Part shown: positions 16,901 to 24,935 of the stretch, in pieces
How the letters are laid out: every line of letters begins with the position of its first letter
Position numbering within the stretch: the stretch's first letter is position 1
The notes under the pieces: generated by a model
The model's database searches: none
Told to the model about the DNA's origin: nothing
Seen by the model: only the letters and a program-made list of their open reading frames with translations
NCBI GenBank assembly: GCA_947488935.1
Contig: CANLBN010000004.1
Span: forward strand, 248,001 to 312,000
Length of the DNA: 64,000 nt
Direction: 5' to 3'
Source of the DNA: an uncultured Pseudomonadales bacterium
GTDB lineage: Bacteria; Pseudomonadota; Gammaproteobacteria; Pseudomonadales; Cellvibrionaceae
Translations under genes and position numbers: made by a program

Positions 16901-19365
16901 TCGCGTATTTTGGCAACGAGAGAGTCAGCGGCAAAGTAGGTATTGAGGTCATCTATTTCCGTGAACTTAAGGGAGCGCTTTTCGATACTATTTAATATAC
17001 GATCTGCGGCATCGGTAACTGCTTGTGCTTTGCGTTGCCTTTCGTCTTGAAGAAGTTGTTTGTGGGACTCAAAAGATTGATAAATTTCTTCACGTTTACC
17101 AATAATGTCATTAAGAAACTCGTCGTAATCACTAAATTGGCTTTCTAACTCCTCTAACTGAACCAATAAGCGAGATAACTGTTCATCGCACTTTTCAGGT
17201 GTTGTCGATAAGCCTAGGGCATTAGTAATAGTCTGAGAAAATAATTTAAACTGCGCACTAAACTGAGCAACAGCCTCGGCAGAGCCTAGCCCCTTTTGTT
17301 TGTGTTTGGCTTGTGCTTTACTTTGATTGAGCTTGGAATAAACTTCAGAGATGGTATCAATAATACGCGTTCGTACAGTGGCATCATCAATTTTTAATGT
17401 GCTCATTAGCTCAGAGAGCAAATCAAGACCAGCAGCAGTAGATTCGATTTCTTCAATGAGTGGCTTTAAATTCGCAATACTTTCAACACTATCGACATTA
17501 TTGTTTAGCTCATCAATTTTTGTGAGATATGGCATGAGAGATTTTTCATCCATCAAAAAATCGACGGTCTGCTCACTTAAATTTTGCTCTATCTCGACTA
17601 GCTGCTCATCTAGCTTAGCAATGCGCTCAACATCAATATAGCGATATTCTTTTATTGTTGTGAGGTGTCCGCGCTGCCTTCTTATTTTTCCTAGTGCATC
17701 AACATATTGCTCAGCAGTTTCCCAGTTATCAGGCCTAACCGATATCAACAACTCTTCTTGGATGCGTTCGGCATCGGCCATAGTTTTTGACGATTGCTGG
17801 CGGATACTCTCAACTTTTTCAAATTCATCGATAACAAGCTCAGCGGTGTCGGTAACATCTTTGAGCGTTCCATCAAGGTTTTGTGTTTCTTTTTCAACAA
17901 CCCAGTAGTGATCGTCAAAGATTTTTCTAGCGGATTTACTAAGTTCTTCATAGAGCCTGACAGATACAGACTGGTTATTGATCATCCTACAAATACTGTA
18001 TAAGTCCGAAATACCCCTAACAAGCACTGCATTACCAATACGGCCAAAAAATGTTTGACTCTCTGGAGCTTTACTTGCAAATTCAGCGCTCATATAGGGC
18101 GTATCCCACAACTGCATTGGGTGTACGCGTGTAGGCTCTATCTCCGCAGAGAAAATAACAATACGGCCATTATCGAACCGGGCATAACCATTGCCATAAA
18201 TCGGGTTTTTTAATGTCTTCTCGATCATATTGTAGGCAAATAAGCCTATAACACCATCCGCTGGTTCGTAAAAAACATAAAGTACATCCTCACCATTTGG
18301 TGAGCGTAGACTACGTTTAAATTTTAAACCTTTATGCTGATCATCAAATGTTTTGTGCTCACCGTTTTCCAGGTAGTAACCACCTGGAAAAACAATCCCA
18401 TGATCCTCTGGCAACTGGACACAGGATTCACCAATCGCATCAATTCTTGAAACCTCTTGAGTCAGTGTATTAAAAATAAGATAACGCCACTGCTCTTCTT
18501 TATAGGGTAGGACTTTGATTAAAATTAATTTACCAACCCTGGCATAATAGATATCAGCATCATCTAAAGATTGGGTTTTATCATCGACGGGTTCACGATA
18601 AATACCTAGGCCATCTTCTGTATTATTTTCTATTTTTAACGTTAAATCGCCATTGAGAGTTTCAATAAAGACGGTATCTAAGATATTAATATGAGCATGG
18701 CGCCCATGGACGATATCGTCTCTTGATGTTTCAATCCATTCAAAATCATAGGGTGGTGGCAGCTGTATATCGCGCTCACCGCGGTTATCGATATACTCTA
18801 CTTTTTTACCATCAGCAGAAACAGCCCACCGGAAGACTCGAATATCTTCTAGTTTTTCGCCAATTTGAAAACCAGCTAGTAGCTTGCCTTGTATTACAGA
18901 CAGTTGGATAAGACGAGTATTTTTATAATAGCGATAGAGTTCATCAAAATCATTGACGAAACGAGAGTCATCTAAAAACGTGCCTTTAGATGCAACAGGC
19001 ACCATCTCAACACTTTCACCGGCCTCCTTGATAGTAAACAAAGAGAAAACATCTTCAATTTTTGTCTCTTTTTTAAGGCCAATAAAAACATTGTAGCCAA
19101 ATAATAAATGCTCACCGACCTGGACGATATCTCTAGCAATACAATTGTGTTCTGTTCTTACACGAACGCGTGCGAGAACACTCATATCTGAACTACCAAA
19201 TTCCTTTAGCCGCTCTTCGTTAAGGTTCTGTGTCTTCTGGTTAAGTTCTCGACCTTGTTCGATTAAGCGTTGGCGAATAACCTCGTAAGCACCACCTTCT
19301 GCAACGGCCTTATCAACTATATTGGTTTCGTCTTGAAGAGAGTTCGATGTATCCTGGTCGGCCAT
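13963..19365 (-). CDS. Giant AAA+ ATPase of the DUF3686 ('DNA repair ATPase') family
   Basis: 1800 residues, the largest protein in the window. Residues about 60-500 are beta-rich with repeated W/Y-x-x-(I/V) strands, resembling a propeller-like DUF3686 region. Residues about 510-865 are long coiled coils, and 870-1240 mixed helical. An AAA+ core at about 1270-1560 shows Walker A PPGYGKTT (near residue 1303), Walker B-like MLYLDDIQ (near 1368, Asp in place of the usual catalytic Glu) and sensor-1 VMAGNPYT (near 1416). The Ala/Leu-rich tail is repetitive, with LNDIVGGLRDLG then LINIVSGLKSLS. No signal peptide or TM is seen. The 'DNA repair' name is a database legacy; its location after flotillin suggests membrane work. 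Confidence 0.85.
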   Translation of the reverse strand: MADQDTSNSLQDETNIVDKAVAEGGAYEVIRQRLIEQGRELNQKTQNLNEERLKEFGSSDMSVLARVRVRTEHNCIARDIVQVGEHLLFGYNVFIGLKKETKIEDVFSLFTIKEAGESVEMVPVASKGTFLDDSRFVNDFDELYRYYKNTRLIQLSVIQGKLLAGFQIGEKLEDIRVFRWAVSADGKKVEYIDNRGERDIQLPPPYDFEWIETSRDDIVHGRHAHINILDTVFIETLNGDLTLKIENNTEDGLGIYREPVDDKTQSLDDADIYYARVGKLILIKVLPYKEEQWRYLIFNTLTQEVSRIDAIGESCVQLPEDHGIVFPGGYYLENGEHKTFDDQHKGLKFKRSLRSPNGEDVLYVFYEPADGVIGLFAYNMIEKTLKNPIYGNGYARFDNGRIVIFSAEIEPTRVHPMQLWDTPYMSAEFASKAPESQTFFGRIGNAVLVRGISDLYSICRMINNQSVSVRLYEELSKSARKIFDDHYWVVEKETQNLDGTLKDVTDTAELVIDEFEKVESIRQQSSKTMADAERIQEELLISVRPDNWETAEQYVDALGKIRRQRGHLTTIKEYRYIDVERIAKLDEQLVEIEQNLSEQTVDFLMDEKSLMPYLTKIDELNNNVDSVESIANLKPLIEEIESTAAGLDLLSELMSTLKIDDATVRTRIIDTISEVYSKLNQSKAQAKHKQKGLGSAEAVAQFSAQFKLFSQTITNALGLSTTPEKCDEQLSRLLVQLEELESQFSDYDEFLNDIIGKREEIYQSFESHKQLLQDERQRKAQAVTDAADRILNSIEKRSLKFTEIDDLNTYFAADSLVAKIRDLTARLRDLDSVVKADDIDARLKAIKEQALRALRDKTDIYEEGGNIIRLGPRHKFSVNTQELDLTILPRSGVLNIHLTGTNFYEEIDNQELLDLKAYWDLALESETEQVYRSEYLAASIIEAANNHQDGLSIEKLNAAIVDDDALNKVVRDFATPRYKEGYEKGVHDHDAALLLKSLIPAIERADLLRYDPLSRGIAQIFWANINSKNNTIHYSVSHETWPERAQSAAQLRAAFSSSNAVDLLVEETNSAMTQFVKTHPLPVDELTLNRAANYLVAELSRERLEFIGSKYATELVAEFKRSLSDSAWRQYQKSLEKLMGWPAERWSVTKAWLDALVSEKQLDLLAHYIPEAIGLINADARLSRRFVEADLEITVEGLLGDHNRIEQQALSFSVDTFLQRIERHRQEVIPAYHRYLHIRQRITHSERDALRLEEYKPRPLSSFVRNKLINDAYLPIIGDNLAKQMGAVGENKRTDLMGLLMMISPPGYGKTTLMEYVASRLGLIFMKINCPSLGHDVLSLDPEQAPNATAKQELVKLNLSLEMGNNVMLYLDDIQHTHPEFLQKFISLCDGTRRIEGVWKGKTKTYDMRGRKFCVVMAGNPYTESGEAFKVPDMLANRADIYNLGDILGGMDEQFALSYIENSLTSNPVLAPLALRELEDVYKLVRMAKGENIPTTDLSHQYSGAEINEITEVLRKLFVIQDVVLKINQQYIASAAQNDQYRTEPSFKLQGSYRNMNKMAEKVSAVMNEEEMMEMIADHYLGESQLLTIGAENNLLKLAELRGNMTDEQAERWQQIKEDFLRNKAMGGDDADVGSKVVVQLNDIVGGLRDLGQATTNAGATDIVSSQLINIVSGLKSLSEVTASNGESLVSLVETLEEGNAMPLLSDNENQAAAPETSQMATAMVDILEKIDVNLTNNDDASTSSSLLKIAEEVDAIAKPFMKKMNKKLAVDLRTYYRLAELSKKVVALKSSQKVKKSKK

Positions 19366-19433
19366 AAGACTATCCTTCTATCGATGGCAAATATACTTTA
19401 ATAAAAATAAATTCAATATAATGCTCTTAGAGT

Positions 19434-19450
19434 GGGAGCCTTTCGCTCCC
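19434..19450 (-). other. Intercistronic hairpin between flotillin and the ATPase gene
   Basis: GGGAGC (19434-19439) pairs with GCTCCC (19445-19450), leaving a 5-base loop. No T-run follows on either strand. It lies 11 bp after the flotillin stop in a 95-bp gap, the longest gap inside the series, so it may stabilise the upstream mRNA or trim expression of the ATPase. Confidence 0.45.
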
Positions 19451-19460
19451 CTAGCGCATT

Positions 19461-21347
19461 TTATGCTTCAGTTTTATCTTTTTTACTTTCATTACTCGAT
19501 TTATTAACAAACTTGCTCACTAGTGAAGTAATCGTACTGCTTTTATCTGCTAAGCCATCGATTGCTTTACCAATAGATAGTGCTTTTGCAAAGTTATTGA
19601 AGAAATGATCCTCTCCACCCACAATATCGATATTGGCTTTTTGTAGGGCAGTTGAAAGTACCTCTGCATTTTCTTTTGCAATATCTTTACCGGCTTCTAT
19701 CGAAGCCAAGGCTTCTTTCAATGCTGTCTCTAAACTCATGCGGAATTCCTCGTGAGCTCTTGCATCCTCACTCATAGAATCCATTGCTTGGAATTTTTCA
19801 ACAAGACCATCGGCCTCGGCCTTAAATTGCTCGCGTGTTACGTTAGCACCAGCCAAACCAATTTCTTTTTGTGCTGTTGCCTCTGCATTACCCTTTGCGT
19901 CGATAACTTTAGCTTCGGCAAGACCTTCTTTTTCTAGTGCATCTGCTTTTGCTTCTTGTACTTTAGCTTCCGCAAGGCCAGGAGCTGCGCGCTCAGCCTG
20001 AACACCTTCTGCTAGCTTTTTCTTACCGTCGGCTTCTTTCGCAGTTGCTTCTAAATTCGCCTGAGCAATAGTCGTAATTTCCATAGACTTATGCTTAGCG
20101 GCTAGCTCTTCGGCCTCTGCTGCTTTAACCTGCTTCACTTTTTCTTCATCGGCTTGTGCTTCAGCCGCTAAAACCTGAACTTGTTTTTGACGGTCAGCTT
20201 CAGAGACTTCACGCACTTCTTTAATACGCTCTTCTTCTATCGCTACGGTTTTATCAACAACAACACGTTCACGAATCACATTGGCAATCTCTTTTTTCTC
20301 TACTTCAACGGCTTTTTCTGCTTCGATACGTTGCAACTCAACTTCACGCTCGCGAGATACGATCTCTAAATCGCGTGCACGAGTTACTTTTTCTTCTTCA
20401 ATAGCTACTGCGCGCTGCCTGTTTTGTTCAGCCACTTCAATTTCACGCTTTTGATTTTCGGTTTGAACTGCGAGATCTTGCTCAACAGAGATAGTGGTTG
20501 ACTCAGCTTTCTTGCGCTCTTCCTCTTGAACTTTCTTAGTCTCTGCCTCTTCTCTAGCTCTTAGCGTAGCTACTTCGCGTTCCTGCTTAGCTTCTGCGTC
20601 TGCTTGCTGTCGCTGCAATTCGAGCATTGCCTCAACTGTTTCGACATCCTTTTTCTTGATAGCTAATTGTTCATCACGCTCAAGTACATTAGTGCGAACA
20701 TTTTGAGTTGCTGTTAGCTCTGTAATTTTTTTGATACCTTCGGCATCCAGGATATTATTTGGATCAAGTGCATTTTTAGGTGTTTGTTCTAGATAATCGA
20801 TAGCCACATCTTCGAGAATATAACCATTTAGATCATTACCGATAACTTCAATAATTTTTTCACGAAACTCTTGGCGGTTCTCAAATAGGTTTACAAACTC
20901 TATTTGTTTACCAACGGTTTTTAGCGCTTCTGAAAACTTGGCATTAAACAGTAGATTAACCGCCTCTCTATCCGATGCGCGCTCGGCACCAACAGATTTT
21001 GCAACCTTTAGTACATCTTGCGTTGTCTCGTTAACACGCAAATAAAATGCAACGGTTATATCTGCACGCATATTATCTTGGCAAATCAAGCCATCTTTTC
21101 CGCGACGATCTACTTCTAAAGTAATTAATGAAATTTTCATTAATTCTTTTTTATAAATAACTGGGTACACGATAGCGCCTGTAAAACTTACCCTTAATGC
21201 ACCACCTAAGCCATTGATAATTAATGCTGTTCCCTGTGGAACCTTAATATACCAAGCCTTCACAATCGCTATTACCACTAGCAAAAGAATTACTAGCCCA
21301 CCGATACCGACGAGTAAACCTGCAACATCTGGGATATATTGACTCAT
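19461..21347 (-). CDS. yqiK: Flotillin-family SPFH protein (YqiK-like)
   Basis: 628-residue membrane scaffold protein. One N-terminal TM helix (about residues 9-32, LVGIGGLVILLLVVIAIV) is followed by an SPFH/band-7 domain (about 33-215). A very long charged coiled coil rich in EA/KE repeats follows (about 215-480), then an Ala-rich C-terminal flotillin region to about 560. Bacterial flotillins organise ordered membrane patches. Neighbour upstream is the YqiJ-like OB protein, the partner seen in E. coli yqiJ-yqiK. Start has GGAGTG ten bases upstream. Confidence 0.9.
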   Translation of the reverse strand: MSQYIPDVAGLLVGIGGLVILLLVVIAIVKAWYIKVPQGTALIINGLGGALRVSFTGAIVYPVIYKKELMKISLITLEVDRRGKDGLICQDNMRADITVAFYLRVNETTQDVLKVAKSVGAERASDREAVNLLFNAKFSEALKTVGKQIEFVNLFENRQEFREKIIEVIGNDLNGYILEDVAIDYLEQTPKNALDPNNILDAEGIKKITELTATQNVRTNVLERDEQLAIKKKDVETVEAMLELQRQQADAEAKQEREVATLRAREEAETKKVQEEERKKAESTTISVEQDLAVQTENQKREIEVAEQNRQRAVAIEEEKVTRARDLEIVSREREVELQRIEAEKAVEVEKKEIANVIRERVVVDKTVAIEEERIKEVREVSEADRQKQVQVLAAEAQADEEKVKQVKAAEAEELAAKHKSMEITTIAQANLEATAKEADGKKKLAEGVQAERAAPGLAEAKVQEAKADALEKEGLAEAKVIDAKGNAEATAQKEIGLAGANVTREQFKAEADGLVEKFQAMDSMSEDARAHEEFRMSLETALKEALASIEAGKDIAKENAEVLSTALQKANIDIVGGEDHFFNNFAKALSIGKAIDGLADKSSTITSLVSKFVNKSSNESKKDKTEA

Positions 21348-21394
21348 AACACTGACACTCCGTTTTTATTAACTTTTACTTTATAAAACATTAT

Positions 21395-22066
21395 TTATAA
21401 ACCTTTAAATTCTTCTTCCGATACTACTCTGAAAGCATTGAGCTCTTTATAATATTCAATTAAAACAACCTTATCGCCTGATTTGTAGTGGCTATCACCC
21501 GATGAGCGAACTTTTAAAATAAGGCCTGCACCACCATCATCTAAAGTTGCTTCACCAAACTCATTGTCAACGCGTGATGTCCGCACAATGGCTGTTTGAC
21601 CCAGTACTAGCTTTTCTATATCTTGCTCCATTTTTTTAAATAACGGCCTTAATGGTTTAATCACCTTAGAGGTGATCAATGTCGCTAGATAAAGCGACAA
21701 GAGAAATACGACCGAGCCAACAAGATAGTAAATAATGCCACCGGGCACATAGCTATAAAAAAAATGCACTGTGTAATAGCTAATGAACCACCCGAACAAA
21801 GTGATAAGAGAGATGATAATAGTTAGCGGCACACTATTTAAACCTAACTTTAAAATAATACCAGCGACCGCATCTGGCGTAGATGGGCCATCGACATCAA
21901 AGTCTGGCTCCGGTATATCCAAAAAGGAAATATCCAAAACGCCTAAAATAGCCACCAGCCAAAAAAATAAGCAAAATATTAAAGCCACAGTGAAAAATAC
22001 TGTAGGAAAAGAAAGGATATTTTGATAAAAAGGATCCATCTTATCGCTCAACAAAATGGCAAACAT
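21395..22066 (-). CDS. yqiJ: YqiJ-like membrane protein with C-terminal OB fold
   Basis: 223 residues. It has three to four TM helices (about residues 20-45, 70-95, 100-130), then a C-terminal beta-barrel OB fold (about 145-215: LVLGQTAIVRTSRVDNEFGE, then KSGDKVVLIEYY), as in YqiJ/NfeD-type flotillin partners. NfeD-like OB domains typically pair with SPFH proteins, and the flotillin gene begins 47 bp downstream. A strong ribosome site (GGAGGGAGG) precedes the ATG. Confidence 0.83.
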   Translation of the reverse strand: MFAILLSDKMDPFYQNILSFPTVFFTVALIFCLFFWLVAILGVLDISFLDIPEPDFDVDGPSTPDAVAGIILKLGLNSVPLTIIISLITLFGWFISYYTVHFFYSYVPGGIIYYLVGSVVFLLSLYLATLITSKVIKPLRPLFKKMEQDIEKLVLGQTAIVRTSRVDNEFGEATLDDGGAGLILKVRSSGDSHYKSGDKVVLIEYYKELNAFRVVSEEEFKGL

Positions 22067-22120
22067 AGCCCCTCCCTCCTATTATAAGAATTATTAGAAT
22101 CCAACTATAAATGTAAAAAT

Positions 22121-22816
22121 TTATTTTGGTGATGATTTCTTTTTGAGCCGCGCTAAAATATCATCTGCGCTTTTGCCTGTAGGTGCAATACCTGCTTCCT
22201 GTAATTTTGTTGCTAAGGAAGAATCCGAAGAATCATTAGCTAGGTCGCTAGCAGCACTCATTGTTGCTGCTTTAAGCGCTTGCTTCTCTTTGATTCGCTC
22301 CAGAGAATCCATTGCTGTACGCAGCTTTGAATTAGAGCCACTGTGCCGCTCGGCAACAGCTTCTTGGGCACGCTGCACATTTTCAGTTGCTTTTACTGTA
22401 TCGACTTGTTGCTTTAAACGGCGTAAGTTGTTCTCGGTTTGTTTAATAGCAGCACGCAAATTACCAGCACTTTCTGAAAAATTTTCAGACGAATCCTGTT
22501 CAGTTTTCAATTGATTTTCATAGTCAGCGATTTTTTCAGCAACCTCGTGAGCTAAGGCTTCATTCTCTTTTTCTAGCGCTTTAATAGCGTAGCCTTCATG
22601 CTCTTCTATTTGCTTTTTAAGGTTAGCGCATTTTTCTTTAGCAAGCTTTTCTCTCGCTATAATCGACGCCAAGCTATCCTTTGACCTCGTCAACTCCTCC
22701 GATGCATCCCGTATCTCTTGATCTAAGATACGCAATGCTTGGGTATCTACAATAGCTTCACCCGCTTCATTTACACCACCGCGAAGAGCGGTCATCATCT
22801 TGGCCCAAATATTCAT
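22121..22816 (-). CDS. PspA/IM30 (ESCRT-III-like) family protein, YjfJ type
   Basis: 231-residue, almost wholly alpha-helical coiled-coil protein. The N-terminus NIWAKMMTALRGGVNEAGEA is the family's amphipathic membrane-binding helix. Then come the PspA helices (LRILDQEIRDASEELTRSKD, and the long E/K/Q coiled coil), ending in a short Gly/Ser linker and ADDILARLKKK tail. PspA/Vipp1 proteins polymerise on stressed membranes and belong to the ESCRT-III superfamily. Linkage to a DUF2170 gene as in E. coli yjfI-yjfJ places it in the YjfJ branch, distinct from the classical PspF-controlled pspA. Confidence 0.87.
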   Translation of the reverse strand: MNIWAKMMTALRGGVNEAGEAIVDTQALRILDQEIRDASEELTRSKDSLASIIAREKLAKEKCANLKKQIEEHEGYAIKALEKENEALAHEVAEKIADYENQLKTEQDSSENFSESAGNLRAAIKQTENNLRRLKQQVDTVKATENVQRAQEAVAERHSGSNSKLRTAMDSLERIKEKQALKAATMSAASDLANDSSDSSLATKLQEAGIAPTGKSADDILARLKKKSSPK

Positions 22817-22875
22817 TATTTGCTCCTGTTAATTAATAGATAAATCACTTGAAAAACAATCATTGGCTCAATTAA

Positions 22876-23541
22876 CTATTGAGCCTCAGCCGATAGTCTA
22901 AGAAACCCGTTGTAGGCAAACGTAGCCTGAATAACATTGCTCGCTAACACTTCTATCTCAAAGACTACATTATGCAAAATAGATGTTGAACTTAGTGCAC
23001 CAAACATGTGGTAGTAATCAGATCCATCACTCATTTTATCCATACTAATGGTAGAGAGAGGAAAATACTTATGCGTTCTTAATATAGCCTCATTGAAGGC
23101 AACAACGTCATTAATCTCTGATACTTCCCACAAAACCGACTCAACAATTATTTGCTCACCCGAAACCGTAAGAAAAACGGGCAAGTCGCCATAGTCATTC
23201 ATTGTGATATGAATTGTAGGGTCCACACCATCAATCATCTCCATAGAGGCATTTCCACCTACAAACAATTCTGTCCCTTTCAATGCCTCAAACAAACTCT
23301 CTGTGGTCCAACTCTTAAGATTATCCGCCATAACACTTACTCCTATTTCTTGATTTAGCTCAACAAACTCTTCGCCACCAACCTTTATAGTGGCTAACCG
23401 CAGCTGCTTTTCTAAAGCAGCAAGCAGTCTGGTATTATCCGGACGTATCCAGACTTCTTTTTTTACAAGCCCTTGCTCTCGCAAGCGCTTTCTGTATTCT
23501 CTTTGATAGTATGCTGATGATTTCGTCTTCATGAAAACCAT
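22876..23541 (-). CDS. yjfI: YjfI-like DUF2170 protein with N-terminal DNA-binding-like segment
   Basis: 221 residues in two parts. The N-terminal 50 residues (SSAYYQREYRKRLREQGL, then KKEVWIRPDN) resemble the basic MazE-like/DUF3018 segment, thought to be a small DNA-binding fold. Residues about 80-221 form a DUF2170 domain (NDYGDLPVFLTVSGEQIIVE, FGALSSTSILHNVVFEIEVL). E. coli YjfI is DUF2170 and precedes the PspA-like yjfJ, as here. Start at 23541; ATG at 23532 (residue 4) is equally possible. It is the first gene of an eight-gene same-strand series. A regulatory or chaperone role is inferred. Confidence 0.78.
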   Translation of the reverse strand: MVFMKTKSSAYYQREYRKRLREQGLVKKEVWIRPDNTRLLAALEKQLRLATIKVGGEEFVELNQEIGVSVMADNLKSWTTESLFEALKGTELFVGGNASMEMIDGVDPTIHITMNDYGDLPVFLTVSGEQIIVESVLWEVSEINDVVAFNEAILRTHKYFPLSTISMDKMSDGSDYYHMFGALSSTSILHNVVFEIEVLASNVIQATFAYNGFLRLSAEAQ

Positions 23542-23544
23542 AAT

Positions 23545-23591
23545 ATTTCATTACATGTAACATGTCAATTTTTTATTACATGTAATGAAAT
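23545..23591. promoter_or_regulatory. Paired TTACATGTAA palindromes forming a 16-bp inverted repeat
   Basis: TTACATGTAA occurs at 23551-23560 and 23576-23585, with centres 25 bp apart. The flanks match too: ATTTCATTACATGTAA (23545-23560) is the exact reverse complement of TTACATGTAATGAAAT (23576-23591). It sits 3 bp upstream of the yjfI-like start and between it and the divergent rhomboid gene, so it is a strong operator candidate for the whole cluster. Confidence 0.7.
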
Positions 23592-23635
23592 ACTCATGTA
23601 ACATTACAAATCAAAATAACCACTATCGAGCACCC

Positions 23636-24193
23636 ATGGCCAGAGCATTAACCCAACATCTAATACCTATCATTGTTATTATTTGGCTAATTCATATTCT
23701 AAATTGGCTACTTAGTTATAAATTCAATCAGTATGGCTTATTGCCTAGAGACCCGATGTCTTTATATGGCATTGCTACAGCCCCATTTTTACACGGTAAT
23801 TTTTATCATTTGATAAATAATAGTGTCGCCTTCTTTTTTCTTGGCTTGTTAGTTTCTCTCTACAACAAAAACAACCACAACCAATTACTAAAACTCACAA
23901 TATTCGTTGCTTTTTGGGGCGGGCTTTTAACTTGGCTATTTGGCCGCCCATCGATCCACATAGGCCTTAGCGGAGTAATTTTTGGCTACTGGGGGTTTAT
24001 AACCATTAATGGCTTTTTCGAGAAATCTATTAAATCGATATTTATTAGTATTGCCGCTATTTTTCTGTATGGTGGCATGATATTCGGTGTTATACCATCA
24101 TCACCAGAAGTGAGCTATGAAAGCCATTTTTTTGGTGCGGTAAGTGGGTTTATGTATAGTTATTTATATCGAAGAAAAAATAAAAGGAAGTAG
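23636..24193 (+). CDS. Rhomboid-family intramembrane serine protease
   Basis: 185 residues from ATG 23636; an upstream ATG at 23585 would add 17 residues but lies inside the operator palindrome and has no ribosome site. Six TM helices are expected. The catalytic Ser is in HIGLSGVIFGYWG (GxSG motif), the catalytic His in YESHFFGAVSGF, and the HGNFYHLINN segment before TM2 is the typical rhomboid H-x-x-x-H-x-x-x-N. It cleaves TM substrates in the membrane plane. Divergent from the PspA/flotillin series with a shared palindrome, so it may act on the same membrane system (inference). Confidence 0.87.
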   Translation: MARALTQHLIPIIVIIWLIHILNWLLSYKFNQYGLLPRDPMSLYGIATAPFLHGNFYHLINNSVAFFFLGLLVSLYNKNNHNQLLKLTIFVAFWGGLLTWLFGRPSIHIGLSGVIFGYWGFITINGFFEKSIKSIFISIAAIFLYGGMIFGVIPSSPEVSYESHFFGAVSGFMYSYLYRRKNKRK

Positions 24194-24225
24194 CATAAAC
24201 TCAGCAATTTCTTTTCGACATATAA

Positions 24226-24909
24226 CTACAAAGCCCAATCGATAGGCGCTTTGCCTTTAGACTCTAACCACTGGTTAGTTAACGAGAAATGATTATTCCC
24301 TAAAAAGCCACGATGTGCTGAGAGTGGCGATGGGTGCGGAGATTTTAAGACGTGGTGTTTTTCGGTGTTGATTAACTGCCCTTTTTTTTGAGCGTAGCTT
24401 CCCCACAATAAAAATACAATATTTTCACACTGTTCATTAACGACTTGAATGGCACGATCGGTAAATGCCTCCCACCCTTTACCTTGGTGAGCGCCGGCTT
24501 TTGCTTGTTCGACTGTGAGTGTAGCGTTGAGCAATAAAACTCCCTGCTCTGCCCACGCCTGCAAACAACCGTGCGCAGGTATAGCAATACCTAAATCGCG
24601 ATTTATTTCTTTATAAATATTTTTAAGCGAAGGCGGAATTGCGACACCAGGTAATACCGAGAAACAAAGACCATGGGCCTGATTAGGGCCATGGTAAGGA
24701 TCTTGACCAAGGATAACCACTTTGACTTTATCTAAAGGCGTTGTATTGAATGCATTAAAAATTAAATCGCCTTTAGGGTAAATAACTTTCTTCTGCTGTT
24801 TTTCTTGCAGCAAAAATTGTTTTAATTGTTTCATATAAGGCTGATCAAACTCTGTACCAAGGTGAGTTAACCAGCTTTTATCCAATTGTATTCCTGTATT
24901 ATTTACCAT
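24226..24909 (-). CDS. ung: Uracil-DNA glycosylase
   Basis: 227-residue base-excision repair enzyme removing uracil from DNA. It has the water-activating loop [18 protein letters not shown] with catalytic Asp, and the Leu-intercalation loop with catalytic His in [11 protein letters not shown]. Full family-1 length, no insertions. The start is 26 bp after the lysS stop on the same strand, so it is probably transcribed with prfB-lysS. Confidence 0.96.
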   Translation of the reverse strand: MVNNTGIQLDKSWLTHLGTEFDQPYMKQLKQFLLQEKQQKKVIYPKGDLIFNAFNTTPLDKVKVVILGQDPYHGPNQAHGLCFSVLPGVAIPPSLKNIYKEINRDLGIAIPAHGCLQAWAEQGVLLLNATLTVEQAKAGAHQGKGWEAFTDRAIQVVNEQCENIVFLLWGSYAQKKGQLINTEKHHVLKSPHPSPLSAHRGFLGNNHFSLTNQWLESKGKAPIDWAL

Positions 24910-24935
24910 AATTTTCTCTATTGAGCCAAGGTAAC

